Notes under the pieces: model-generated | The model's database searches: none | Seen by the model: only the letters and a program-made list of their open reading frames with translations | Told to the model about the DNA's origin: nothing | Made by a program: the position numbers and the translations under genes | Source of the DNA: Porodaedalea pini | Lineage: Eukaryota; Basidiomycota; Agaricomycetes; Hymenochaetales; Hymenochaetaceae | Assembly: GCA_002794775.1 (NCBI GenBank) | Contig: NBAY01000038.1 | Span: forward strand, 1-64,000 | Length of the DNA: 64,000 nucleotides | Direction of reading: 5' to 3' | In this document: positions 1-10,975 of the stretch, piece by piece | How the letters are laid out: every line of letters starts with the position of its first letter | How positions within the stretch are numbered: position 1 is the first letter of the stretch

Positions 1-208
1 GCGAGGTAATTTCTTTCAATTTGGTCGATATCCTGACATTGTGACTTTATGTGAGTGGTGCAAATCTGTCAGCTGAATCGGATGCCCGACACGGTATATG
101 ATCCGTGTTTCAGATATGATGACTGCACCTGTGAACATAAATAAGTGAACATCGTATCAAGTCAGGACATCTCGTACTCACAGCTTCATCTACTGCTCTC
201 CTATCATC

Positions 209-1371
209 ATGACTCTTGACATTGCAACCTATGGTGTTGCGAAAGCCAGTACGTTGCATATATTGTGATTGTGATGTTGGTCTGAATTGAAGTTTACATT
301 AGTTAGAAAGCTAACCGATATTCACTTGAAAAACGAGAGAACGAATAGAACGTCGGCCAACTACTTGACCTGCAGCAAGCAAGTGAGTCGCAATGCTGGT
401 TCGTGACATGATATTTGACTCACGATACATAGGACTTTAATCGGCAAGCTTATAAAGTCGTCTTCTGTGGCGAACCTCCAATGTGGAGACTTGTTGAAGG
501 TGACACCGACGACGGCTTTGAGGAATGTATTTTTCGACTTGTTGGAGTCATCATGAACCTTAACTTACCTCCTGTTGACAGGTAAGCTCTAATGAAATGA
601 CAAGCTATGTAATTGCTTATCAACGTACAGACATCTCGGAGGAGGTAAAATCGGATATGCTTTGCAGGCGATCAACATTACGTGCTTTGACTTGCCCTGC
701 ATCGAATATATGAAGAAGAACATAATAGCCTTGGATGATATCTTCCGTCGTGAATTTGTACGAGATAAGTACAAGCGCTGGACCCCAAGATTCTTCCACG
801 GAAGTATCGAGATTTCAGCTAGTTCGCGATATCTCACCCCTGCAAAACTTTGCCCGAAAAGCCAGTTGTACATGTTGAATGTCGATGTCAATCCTACAGA
901 CATTTTAAATGATGCCATCATGAGTGGAGATTGGAAGCATATAGATGATAATCGAGTGGATTATTTTCGATGGGAAGTGAACAAGAACAGAAAGAAAATG
1001 TGCGCTCTGAAATCATGCCTTTGTCTATAACTCACTGATACAATCATGTTCGCAGAGCAAAGCCTGCTCGATCTGTTATGTTCAATGTGGGTGATATTGT
1101 CAAAATCCATTCACACTTGGTTTTTGGAGGGAATAAATATTGGCTATTAATTGGAATATCCGGAGTTTGGGAATTATTTCTACCGTGCATATCATACTTG
1201 CATTGTATGTATCTGAATCTATGTCATATTAAATTGTATATTGTTTTCTGGACTGAATCTTGTATGAGGAGCAAAGAAAGAATATAAGATGCCACTCTGA
1301 TAAACATAATAGTAGAACAGAATGTCATAGTGCAGCAGATTGTCAAAATTTCACCAATAAGTTGCGAATGA
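209..1371 (+). CDS. Hypothetical protein, six exons, apparently intact
   Basis: I do not recognise the family. A continuous reading frame is obtained by joining exons 209-248, 303-382, 433-581, 631-999, 1056-1204 and 1289-1371; every join keeps phase and every intron has GT...AG ends (51-84 bases). The start is the ATG at 209. The protein is about 270 residues, has no signal peptide or membrane segment that I can see, and contains a segment beginning FNVGDIVKIHS (from about 1081) that resembles a small beta-barrel motif only loosely. The donor at 1000 (GTGCGC) was chosen over the GTGAAC at 977 because only the former keeps frame. It lies upstream of the coiled-coil gene on the opposite strand. 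Exon 6 is the least certain part. Confidence 0.55.
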
Positions 1372-1715
1372 TATAAAGGCCAGCGTCGTTTACACCGAAT
1401 ACTGAGGACATTATGCATTTTCTAACTACGAAAAGAGTGGAGGCCAGTACACTATCATACCACCATCAGTGACATACTAGAAGTCGATGGTTTACAATTG
1501 CATGTATATAGATTTCATCGAACGATATCATCTATGTGTCATAAAAGCTATCGTGGTAATCATGTACATTTCAAGTACATGCTTAAGCTTGATAGTACAT
1601 TTCTTATGCGGATGATGCAAAGGAAGTACATGACAGAGTGCACAGTACAGGAAGTTACAAAAAGAAAATACAGCTATTGCTCGTTACAAGACGCGAAACA
1701 TCTTCAATGCTCTCC

Positions 1716-1757
1716 AAATCATCAGATTTGTTTTGCAAATCATCAGATTTGTTTTGC
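1716..1757. repeat. 21-bp tandem duplication
   Basis: Two exact copies of a 21-base unit starting AAATCATCAGATTTG lie at 1716-1736 and 1737-1757, in the 414-base gap between the first gene and the stop of the next. I see no gene in 1372-1785. Confidence 0.8.
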
Positions 1758-1785
1758 AATGAAATTTGACCACAGCACCTACTTG

Positions 1786-3206
1786 TCAGTCGCCCATATC
1801 ACCCTCCTGCATATCCATGTTGTTGCCGTCAACATACCCAGCTCTGCCAACATCATTAGCGCCACGAAGATCGCCAATATAACCAGACATGCCACGTTCA
1901 TAGGGATTCATCTTCATTCCCCACACCATGTTGCACATCTTCTGCACTGCATGTTGCTTAATACTCCCATCTGGCAACAAATACGAAGACCTCCAAAGGT
2001 GTTTTCCGATGTTGTCATCAGAAGTTTGGGCACCCAGCTTTGCAAACTCGTGATTTAGGGTACTGAACCATTCCGGCAACCTCACATCCTCCAAGACGTG
2101 ATGCCACACTGAGGCGTAGTTATCAAATAGATTCAACCAAATAGTTTCGTCCGCTGTTCTAAGGGGATGCGCCGCGCTATCACCATCAGTGATGTGTTTA
2201 TGCGCCAGGATAGTGCGCAGATATTCCTCATTCCTGATTATGTCCAATGTGCTAGATGCCCGCAGTATCACCCTTTCTGCCATCTCCCTGTCTGCAGAAC
2301 CGAGAGTCATTTTCTGAAGTACCACCGACATCCCAGTTTGATACGTGGTAAGGAAATTGATGATATTGGATTCTTTGATGTCGGCCATGAGCTGAGCCAC
2401 GCATGCGCTACGAACACGTCCACCATTGGCTTGGTGAGTAGCCAGAAACACATCACAAGTGTTGTCCGTAATATTCTCGTATAGTGAATTTTGTAGGAGA
2501 CGACGATAATCCAACCATCCGTGACAAGCACCATCCTGAACCGACCTAATAAAAAACCGAGATACCATTTGACAACAAGCGCGAAGGTGTACGCGACTAT
2601 TCGCTTCACTGTCCTGAAAAAAAAGGGTCAGATGGCTCAAATGCAATATAATGTTCATACACTCACCCCCCTAAACGCCAATTCAAGGTCGTCAATTTTC
2701 TTGCCAAATCCCTCTGCCAGGCGGTCAAACCTCTTCGGCAATTTTTCCAACGTTGTAAAGCGATCACTGAGCTCCTTCATCTTTTTTGTGTGATTCTCAT
2801 CCTTGTCGCTGAACGTTCACCAAAATTGCGCCCTCATCTCATCCATCTTAACCTCCATGTTGTTCATCTTGTCCGTCACCTTCTTATTGTCCTCCTCCAG
2901 CTTAGCAAATCGACCCTCGCTCATCCTAGAGGCCCACATTTCAAGACCGGATTTGATATAAAGATTCGTGAGGAATTCTTCGAAGCTGTCCTCCTCCACA
3001 ATGAGACTACGAGTCGGCAATGTTGCAACTACTTGTAGGAGATAAGGCGTAACTTGGCCAATAAATGTTTGTAAGCCTGCATTTGGCACCGTTGTTATTA
3101 TTGTTGTTGACATTGTCGACAGATTTGACGGTGTGGATGATGGCGGTAGAGGAGAATACGGAGAGCCGCAGCAGAAGGTTCCAGTTGCCAATGCATTAGT
3201 AAGCAA
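1786..3206 (-). pseudogene. Coiled-coil hypothetical gene A with one in-frame TGA
   Basis: Minus-strand gene read as exon 3206-2667 and exon 2613-1786, joined in phase 0 across a 53-base GT...AG intron. The first exon has a Thr/Ser-rich start (a more likely ATG begins MSTTIITTVPN about 30 codons in). It then has a long heptad-rich stretch (KLEEDNKKVTDKMNNMEVKM) typical of a coiled coil. A TGA at 2817-2819 interrupts it, with the same coiled-coil frame continuing beyond (DENHTKKMKELSDRFTTLEK). The second exon encodes about 275 helical residues containing DGDSAAHPL. This resembles the DEAAHPK of gene B and the NRVAHPP of gene D, so I place it in the same local family. Function is unknown. The stop fits CGA or TGG decay to TGA; recoding cannot be excluded but is unlikely. 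Confidence 0.5.
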
Positions 3207-3388
3207 GTTATATACATAATGATAGTGACAAACACACCGATGTTCTCTGGCGTCTGGCTTCTGTAGAAGTCTCAGGAGTCATACTACGTGTAATCCCAGT
3301 ACCTGTATAAGGAAGAATAATCACTAATAATAAAAGACACAAATATACACTAATAAGTATCAGGAACACATCGGTGATGAGTCAATTA

Positions 3389-4237
3389 CAGCCATTTTCA
3401 TAAGTCCTGCGACACGTGCATGTCACATGAAGTGAGCCGCGTCAGAGCCAAAATGTCGAAAAATTAGAATGAATGCCTATTTTCTCTGTGAATTCTGCAC
3501 AGTACCTGCTCATTAAGTACTCAAAAAAAAGGCATGGTTCTCAGGAGAAGAAATATGTAAAATAGGGAGCAATAAATTGACTGTGTAGGCAGGTGGAGAT
3601 CAAACAAGTGCAGCTGGTCTATTCTCTCACCCATTTCCACTGAGATTCAAAAATTATGGCTCCCCTACATCTATCTATAAAATTCTTTCCTGTGACTGTA
3701 AATTAAGTATATGACTATACCAACAGCTCCTGCAAGTTTGAAGCCAATCCATTCAGTATTCATGGTCCAGCAGCAAGATTTGTGTTCCACTTCAAGCTCT
3801 TTCCGCCCTCCTTTTCTCACAACAGGTCTTGCAGAGTAGAACACAAATCTTGCTGCTGCACCATGAATACTGGATGGATTGGCTTCAAACTTTCAGGAGA
3901 TGTTGGTATAGTCATATACTTAATTTACAGACACAGGAAAGAATTTTATAGATAGATGTAGGGGAGCCATAATTTTTGAATCTCAGTGGAAATGGGTGAG
4001 AGAACAGACCAGCTGCACTTGTTTGATCTGCACCTGCCTACAAAGCCAATTTATTGCTCCCTATTTTACATATTTCTTCTCCTGAGAACCGTGCCTTTTT
4101 TTTGAGTACTTAATGAGTAGGTACTGTGCAGAATTCACAGAGAAAATAGGCATTCATTCTAATTTTTCGACACTTTGGCTCTGACACGGCTCACTTCATG
4201 TGACATGCACGTGTCGCAGGACTTATGAAAATGGCTG
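3389..4237. mobile_element. 849-bp fold-back element, copy 1 (TA target duplication)
   Basis: Nearly perfect palindrome: each arm is about 400 bases, starting CAGCCATTTTCATAAGTCCT and ending with its reverse complement, around a spacer of about 50 bases. It is flanked by TA at 3387-3388 and 4238-4239. It has no coding capacity. The ends, TA duplication and arm sequence are shared with copies at 20988, 28928 and 47529 and with the ends of the 9.2-kb composite element, so it is probably a non-autonomous Tc1/mariner derivative. Confidence 0.88.
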
Positions 4238-4239
4238 TA

Positions 4240-4810
4240 ATTTACCCTTTATTCTTGGATAGAATTTCAGATGGAGGAGCGCGATGAAGACAAGTGTGGA
4301 GGAGGAGAGGATGGGGAGCCTTATATGAATCTCCTTGGTCACAGTGCCACACCATTGGTTCGATCCGAACAAAATTACCACGCATAATCAATTGAACCTC
4401 CATTTAGATATAGGTGACACAAAACAAATCCAATTCATGGACCGTATGCCACCTTGCAGAGCTCAATTTTTGTTTCATGCGATTCTCTAGTTTTTGTCTC
4501 AAAAATAAATGTGCATCCTCCTCATATTCATCTATATCTTTAAAACAACTTAGAAAATTGACGGTTTCTCATGTTTAACATTCCTTTTTTTCGTGACTCC
4601 TTTGTCAAGCCAATCAGAGCTTGCAATATAGTTGTTCTCCAAAATGGACCCTCTCACAGCCCCTTTCTCAGCTCCTTCGCCTGTTTTATTTTTGAACACT
4701 GTACATGTGATAGAGCATTCCGGAAAATGATGACACTTTTAATTTTTTTCCTGGAGTTTCCCTATATAGCAAAACTTTATCTGCCATACACAAAAATTTC
4801 ATACTCTTCA
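4240..4810. other. No gene seen; AT-rich spacer
   Basis: Between the fold-back element and the transposase remnant I find only short unrelated open frames. Part of it may be decayed transposon 5' sequence. Confidence 0.4.
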
Positions 4811-5094
4811 GGATCGCCGTGCTTGTCGGAAACAGTTCTTCAATAGGGGGAAACGGTAGACACTCTGCCAATTTTTATGTCCTGCCAGCTATCAGTCTTG
4901 ACGGCATGTTTGACTGCTCTGTCATCGAGGGTGCTTTCAATACACATTTATCCACCGAATTCATCACCAGTCTTCTGGAAAAAAGAATGAACCCCTTCCC
5001 TGATTATCGATCTGATAAGCGAAACTTCTTCGACCAAGCGATACAGTGGGTTAGCCAGGTTAGGGATCAGATAACCATGTTAATTCCACAATGA
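4811..5094 (+). pseudogene. Tc1/mariner-type transposase remnant
   Basis: The reading frame contains YVLPAISLDGMFDCSVIEGA followed by FNTHLSTEFITSLLEKRMNP. This lines up with YSILPAITSTGMLDCTILEG and FNATSFSAFIRDLLDHTQPW in exon 4 of the intact transposase at 30276-31510. The match covers the segment just before the second catalytic aspartate; the catalytic residues are not recoverable here, and the frame stops at 5094. It is therefore a worn fragment of an integrase-like DDE transposase, which would cut and insert DNA at TA sites. It sits 570 bases downstream of a fold-back element and directly upstream of a worn Cys/His-motif gene, the same neighbours as in the 30-38 kb composite. Assignment rests on about 45 residues. 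Confidence 0.6.
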
Positions 5095-5280
5095 TGCAAT
5101 TCTGAAGGGGCTTGAGATGCACCAAGGTGGCATAGACAGTCTCATCTACTGGTGCATGGCTGACAAGCTATCACAGGATGATGCGGAGGCCGAGTGTCAG
5201 AGAAGGTGCTGAAGGACTACTGATTGCGATCTGACCTATATTTACAAGGAAGACTATGACGAAGAACCAACACAACTTGA

Positions 5281-6387
5281 TATAGCCTAAATGGCCAATG
5301 AGGATCCAAAACAAGAATCAGATTTTTTGAAGTCGAATCGCGCTACTCTTGGGAGGATATTCCTCCTGCACCTGCTTGTCCGTAGACCATCAGATGAATA
5401 TGGTTGCCCCCTAACAGTTTGACAGATGACTGGGACGAATGGAGTGTTGAAAAAAGGTTGAGCCAGACGACTAGAGACAATATTCGTTACGTGGAACGTC
5501 TCCAACGTGAGCCTGAAGAACCACCTGCCACTGAGCAACCGTAACTCATACTTGCCGCCTTAGTCGACGATGGGCGCGGCTTGCACAAAATGAACAGTGA
5601 ACCACGGGATACCATAATTGATGTGCATGACATCGCGGCAGAAATTCTTTGGTGTCATCGCACAACGGTCGCACTAGGCTACACCGCTCCGTGTTTCAAA
5701 AAGACTAGAGCAAAGGTTCAACCACGGTATCTCGATTCTGATGCAGATCTCGACAAGCTTGTGCAAGGGGTCAAGAGGTAACTTGAACAGCAGAAGAAGA
5801 AACACAAGCAGGATACTGCATGTGATGTCGTGGATATGAATATGAACGATGAATCGGTGAATGGCGATTGTTTCTCTTGGTCTTCTCTAAGGGCTGACGC
5901 ACGAATTTCATTCTGGTTAGAAAATTTTCAAGAGGCCTAGAAGCATGTTACAAGACACAACTAAGCCAACTCGCGCAGCTCAGGTGGCAAAAGTCAACTA
6001 GAATGAAATCCTCACACCTTTTATAAAGGAAATCAAACAGAGTATGAGATGTAGCGAGCATCCGGAGGACGTTTGTTTTGTTCATTCCAATGGAAGGCAT
6101 CAGCCCTACACCATGAACAATTATAATGACCATGCGAGGTTCTTGGTACGTGTCTTCCTTACGTCAATTCATTTCTGAAAGCTTATGAGCTTTCGTAGTT
6201 GGCTAAAACTCCAGGTGTGACGTCTTCGCAGATACCTAGCCAGCTGTTGGGTTACTCAAGACCAACGTGGCCTGCACAGGTCAACATAGACTTAGCCGGC
6301 TTAGGACTACAGCAAGCAATTGTAAACCTAGTTGGTCCCAGACAAGTGCAAGCAGACGCAAATCTCGTTGTCCTCCAAACCATGTGA
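5281..6387 (+). pseudogene. Degenerate paralogue of the AT-hook/Cys-His gene at 31.6-33.4 kb
   Basis: Two blocks match the minus-strand gene at 31607-33416. At about 5660-5780 the frame reads LGYTAPCFKK, then RYLDSDADLDKLVQGVKR, against LGYTACWSVK, then EYLDTQDQLDTLFKRVHR. At 6050-6076 a C-x2-H-x4-C motif (CSEHPEDVC) and a following NNYNDHARFL match CDKHDGRLC and NKHLVEHAKL. An intron at 6146-6198 joins to a last open stretch ending at 6387. Stops separate the blocks (a TAA after 5781, and another near 5938), so the copy is dead. The N-terminal AT-hook was not found. Function is unknown; the conserved Cys/His spacing suggests a metal-binding motif (inference). Confidence 0.55.
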
Positions 6388-6622
6388 GTAGAAAATGCTT
6401 ATGGTGGGAGAAATCACCATGAGTCATCACCGACAGCTCCCCGGTGTGTACATGACGGGTCGAGGGATGAAAGACCCTACCGTGGATCAGGTGGAGGCAC
6501 AGCAGGAGTCAATTACAAATTTCCTAATTTGTACATACATAGAGTTCAGCTTAGTGAGCTGTCTTCTTGCACCCATGAGAAGATTGTTAGGTGTCCATCA
6601 TCATTCATCTTCAACTGCCATC

Positions 6623-8027
6623 ATGTCTTCTTCGAATTGTAAGTGGCTTGCACGTTTGACACCAACAATCGACTCATTTTGTCAGTGTATGCGAGACTTG
6701 CGTTCAACGAACCCGATGGTAAGCAAAAAATGTTATCTATTGCGCTAAATGTTGAACTAATTTTATGACACAGCGTCACCACCATGGGTTAGAGAATACA
6801 ACAACTTGCTGGACCAGGCGATTCGTTACAGTGAACAGAGGGAAGACCATGAAGTCAAGACCTTCGCACTCAAATATCTTGACCTGGTGGAGCACGTCAA
6901 GGAGGTCCTCAACGACCTCCAAAACAATCACAACCTCGTCGTCAACCGGTCTGAAAATATCGTTTCCACAAACCAGCGCCTTGACGACAGTCTCAGCTCG
7001 ATCAAAGAATTTGTGAACAATGTGAGTCCCGGCCCAGTTTTATATTTCGAATAATTGCAGTGATTTATTGTTACTTATCTTTACCTAGGATCTGGCCCAA
7101 CAGTATCAAATCGGCACTCGTGCCGTACTCGACAAATGTCGATGACTCATATATGAAGCAGCTTGTGCAGTGGCTGTCAAGTTCCACTATGATGTGGAAC
7201 CAACCACCGTGACCTTAACCGCTGATAAACACCTCCTGCTCGTGAAGAGCAGCTGCAACTCCTATGGTGAGGTGGTGAACTCATTATTGGCTGTCCGCAT
7301 AAAAACCTTGCTGGTGGAACTAAAAAAAATCAATGACACTGAAGAAGGCCGTCATCTTGATTTTGTAATCGACGCCTTCATGCAAGAAGTGAAACGCGTT
7401 CGGGGCTTTGTTACCAACTGACTGAACACTTCGCGCTCACAGTTGGTCGAGGAAAATAGTGTCACTACAGTTAACGTTTGGGTGAAACAGGATATGGTGC
7501 TCTCACAGTTCCTTGCAGTTTTCCTGCTGGGGAAGAAAAGCGAAACAATAATTCAAAATTACGTGCTCTCTAAGAATGCCCTCCAAGACATTGGGGATGA
7601 GGCAGCCCATCCTAAGAATTTCGAGACCGTCTTGGCAGGGATGATTTATGTTACGGAATCCGTCTCCATTAACGAGTACGATAAAACCACGCTCCAGGAA
7701 ATGGCCGACCACTTCGAGAAATGGTACACGGATACAAGAAAAAATCACCTAGATCTTTTCAAACTGTCTAGTGCTGATACGAGGCGGATAAGGGGTCAGA
7801 AGAAGAAGGACAAATTCACATTGGTTTCCCCTATACGTGAATCAAAATCCATGATTCCTGAGGTAGTGGTGAGTTCTCCAATCACTGCACCTTCTGTGCC
7901 CAGTTCATCCCAGCAGGGATCGCCCAAAAAGTGTCGACTTTCTGATGAGTCGCCTCTTGGCTCTTCAAAACGGCCTGTCGCGAGCACGTCACGGAGCGGA
8001 AGCAAAGGGGATCCAACACGTGGATAA
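6623..8027 (+). pseudogene. Coiled-coil hypothetical gene B, five exons, one in-frame TGA
   Basis: Exons 6623-6638, 6686-6718, 6774-7021, 7089-7388 and 7443-8027 join in frame with GT...AG introns; the start is the ATG at 6623. The protein has a helical N-terminal half with a heptad-like stretch (EHVKEVLNDLQNNHNLVV). The middle region contains DIGDEAAHPKNFE. The basic low-complexity tail includes SPKKCRLSDE and SSKRP. A TGA at 7143-7145 follows a CGA codon and splits exon 4; the frame continues cleanly afterwards. Length would be about 390 residues. It shares the AHP-type motif and basic tail with genes A and D and follows the worn Cys/His gene by 236 bases. No catalytic motif is recognisable. 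The single stop makes present function doubtful. Confidence 0.5.
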
Positions 8028-8190
8028 GGGTAGCAGCCAGGCGATGGATAACTAGAAAATAATTTTTGTATCATCTGTGTATCGTTCCTGTGCTCCTGTA
8101 CTCTGCGCTAAGTTTGCCGACCCTGACCAGTGGTTCGGCACTGTGGGATTAATTAGTCAGATAAAAGAAACAAAACAGGTCTAACCGGGC

Positions 8191-8197
8191 ATATAAA
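8191..8197 (+). promoter_or_regulatory. TATA-like box before gene C
   Basis: ATATAAA lies 74 bases upstream of the ATG at 8265, with C/T-rich sequence between. This is a plausible core promoter for a fungal gene; it is judged on position only. Confidence 0.3.
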
Positions 8198-8264
8198 GCC
8201 CCAAGGAGAAATGGGGTTCGTGTGGCGCTTTTGTCTCCCAACTATATCATCCCCCACATCACCA

Positions 8265-9626
8265 ATGTCGTCTGTTATTACACCCTCTACGCCAATTTCA
8301 CCTCATAAGTGTAAGGAGCAACTGAACTGCTGTTTATTCATATTGTCGCTGACCGGTGTGATCTAGTGCCAGGAGTGATGAGTGCGCTTCATCTGGACCT
8401 TGCCAGTCGAGCCACTGCCCATCGAGCAGGTGATGTTGCTCAGCTCTTCTTTGTAGTGCCCACACTCTGACATGGGTGATCAGACTATGATACGGGAACA
8501 TCTATCGAATCTGAAGGCGAAGTGGCAGCATGTCAAGAAGCAAAGGAAAAGAGCGCTTACCGAGACAAAGCTCTTTCGGACCTCCTGGGAAGCATAAAGG
8601 ACATTGTGGGACTTGCAAACCAACAATACAAACTTGATTTGCATCAAGTAGCTCAAGAGGAAGAGAAGCTTCTTGCTCGGATAGCTGAGGCGAACAAACT
8701 TGAGGTCTATTGTAATATCGTAGGTGTTATTTCTTTTTTTCTCGACATAAGAATGGGATTTCATATATATCAATTCCCAGGTATTTCGAGGTAAAGCAAT
8801 GGAGCAGAAGCCGACAGAAATCAAGCAGGCATTGCATATTATCTATGAAGCGGTCCACTATTTTGTGAGATCTGGTTCATATCGGAGCTCTGAGATGCTT
8901 GCAAGTTTCCGAGCACAGACGGACCACGATTACATCATCAATGAGGTGATAGATTCCCACAAAGACGTCGATCCCAGCAAACTCGTGCAGAAGCTTTGGG
9001 AACTCCTGGAATGCAATGAAGAATCGAAACACCAGACGGGGGTGACAGATTTGAGATCATTATCGATTCGTTTCTGTCAGCAGTTGGAGAAGTGGACGAA
9101 CGATGCGGAAAACATAGCTGTTGGCCTGAAGATGATAAACCTAGAGACCAAAGATGCAGAGGATCACTTCACTGTCCTAGAGCGCGCCCATCGGGTCTTC
9201 CCGAATGACGATACATCATATGGCATCTTATCGATGCTGATTTTTGCGCCATTTTGTCAGTCAAGATATGCACAATGGGGCGAATACGATGATGATAAGG
9301 TCATGATGCAGGTTGAACACGCGATTGCGATGAAAGATCCACAGTATGCGGTTCTCTCTGTAAAAGTGGTGGAGAATATTGGCACTCTCGTCGAGAGGGT
9401 TCGACAACTCAAACCTTCTTATCCCGTTAATTATTTGGACGAACCTTGGGTTTATGGACGTGTGATGGATGAAGACGTGACAGACGAATACACAACGGAC
9501 AAATACGCAACGGACAAATACGCAACGGACAAATACGCAACGGACAAATACGCAACGGACGAAGATCTGACACCAGACACTTCACTGCTTACCCATCACG
9601 AATCGATTACGATTAGCACAGCATAA
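8265..9626 (+). CDS. Hypothetical coiled-coil protein C, four exons, intact
   Basis: Exons 8265-8310, 8367-8429, 8484-8719 and 8781-9626 join in frame to give about 396 residues; all introns are GT...AG and the donor GTAAGG at 8311 is the one that keeps phase. Residues 40-105 are rich in K/E/A and likely helical (KEKSAYRDKALSDLLGSIKD, then QVAQEEEKLLARIAEANKLE). The rest is probably alpha-helical with no recognisable catalytic motif. The C-terminus carries a pentapeptide tandem repeat (TDKYA type) and an acidic end. No signal peptide or membrane segment. It stands next to gene B on the same strand and may be a further member of the local family, though it lacks the AHP motif. Function unknown. 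Confidence 0.6.
9468..9572 (+). repeat. 15-bp in-frame tandem repeat inside gene C
   Basis: Seven 15-base units encode DEDVT, DEYTT, four times DKYAT, and DEDLT. The four central units (9498-9557) are identical at the DNA level, so the array expanded recently and changes length by whole codons. Confidence 0.9.
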
Positions 9627-10084
9627 GCTTAGCGATCCATTATTGCGACTGATATCTGGTACGTGGCTTTCGCATTGCTGGTGCTTTAGCTCATATGACT
9701 TAGGCACCTTCAATTCCCTGTTTCCTTGCCTCCATTCCTTGAACTGTACTCAAGTTTTTACTTGTGTTTCACTTGGATGGAACATTTGTTCGTAAATTGG
9801 CCTCTAAGTGTGTGCTTTTTGTTCCTATTATTCTTCGTTTGGATAATATTACATATGCGATTCCAGCCAGCCTGGGAATGTACTACATCTGTATGAATCC
9901 TGTTGTTGTAATTTATAGAGAACTTGAACTTGTAACTACACTGCGTGTGTAAGTCTGACAAGTTTATGAATGATGGATTTTAATTGTTCTTTCCTATTTT
10001 ACCAACATCCTTTGCATAGAAAAGCAAAAGTTAGCGAGCATTGAGAGATGGCTAAGATCAGCATGACTGCCTGATGCGGGTTAT
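9627..10084. other. Intergenic spacer, no gene seen
   Basis: Only short overlapping open frames on both strands around 9760-9960; no recognisable motif. Confidence 0.4.
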
Positions 10085-10440
10085 GATTACTGAGTTTACG
10101 AAGTATCATCTTTTGTTGTGGGCAAAGTTAGGGTGTCCGTTTTGGGTTTTTGTCAGCTTCATAAGCTAATGGCATACCATATATGTTAATTTTGGACCCC
10201 ATTTCTACTAAATTGAGCAGTGGCTATGGACCGACTCACAGCTTTTGTGGCTGTACAATGCTCACTTTCTTCATTGGCATATTTAAATTTATTAAACCAT
10301 CCAAATCGCAAGCTTGAAGCATGTAAAAAAACTTCAGACAATTCGATATCTGTCTATGTATTTTTGGTAAAATAAAGTGACCTGGTTGAATTAAAAATCG
10401 GTCGAAAGCAGAGTTGACAACAGTGCCAACATGTGATCTC
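10085..10440 (+). repeat. Dispersed ~360-bp repeat R, copy a
   Basis: The block beginning GATTACTGAGTTTACGAAG and ending near TGTGATCTCCAAC recurs at 16758-17110 (nearly full) and 63140-63345 (3' part). Each copy runs on into a few codons like the start of the BTB protein (VPTCDLQ, then VVDE in copies a and b), so the repeat probably includes the upstream region of a multiply copied BTB gene fragment. Confidence 0.75.
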
Positions 10441-10975
10441 CAACTTGCGGTCGTCGATGAGTCTGTTTCGCTGCAGCAAAGACACTCACTTCGCTCCCTC
10501 AAAACTCTGTTTGGGCCAAGGGCCTCCTCAAGCCACATCCGCAGTGTCTTCACCTCGCTCTCAGTCGCCAGCTCCTGCCACTCCTCAGGCTCAGACACAG
10601 TCGCATTCAAGAAGGTCTTCGCAACTAGGAGGTTTCAAGGATGCAGTCGGTGTCAGGATTGCGAGCAGGCCAAGGGGCAGTGTTCTGCCTTCCAAGACAG
10701 GTACGTCATGCATTCCCCATCTTTCCTTGTTTAACCTTGTTCACCTGTCTAACGCGAATTCACAGCAAATCCGATTAGTTTTGGTACGGTAAATGGCTCC
10801 GTGGACCAATAAAATGATTGTCCGCCTCCTTTGCAATTTCTGCCTCTCCCATCCGCCACCTGAGAATCCATTGGCGATCTTTGGTCTATTGCCCAGGCCT
10901 TCCATGTCCTGCACTTGTGCCAGCCCTGAACCCAAAGTCGTTTGACCAGCACGCCACCTACCAATTCTCCCTTGC
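10414..10975 (+). pseudogene. Chimeric fragment: BTB N-terminal piece joined to an eIF4G-like N-terminal piece
   Basis: The frame opens with TTVPTCDLQ...VVDESVS, as at the start of the BTB fragment at 17.1 kb. Another frame then reads GPPQATSAVSSPRSQSPAPA, PQAQTQSHSRRSSQLGGFKD and, after an apparent intron (about 10700-10766), NPISFGTVNGSVD. That order (a GPP start, a SPRSQSPAPA tract, SHSRR, then a short SFG element) is what I recall of the disordered N-terminus of basidiomycete eIF4G, the scaffold that recruits the ribosome to capped mRNA. Stops and frame changes show it is not functional. The eIF4G identification is by memory of a low-complexity region and is tentative; a related piece lies at 25.3-25.9 kb. 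Confidence 0.4.

Noticed and set aside
1498..2058. Plus-strand ORF of 186 codons
   Set aside because: Mostly overlaps the better supported minus-strand gene A and has the composition of an antisense frame.
9468..9572. CRISPR-like array
   Set aside because: The repeats are contiguous 15-base codon repeats without spacers inside a coding exon.
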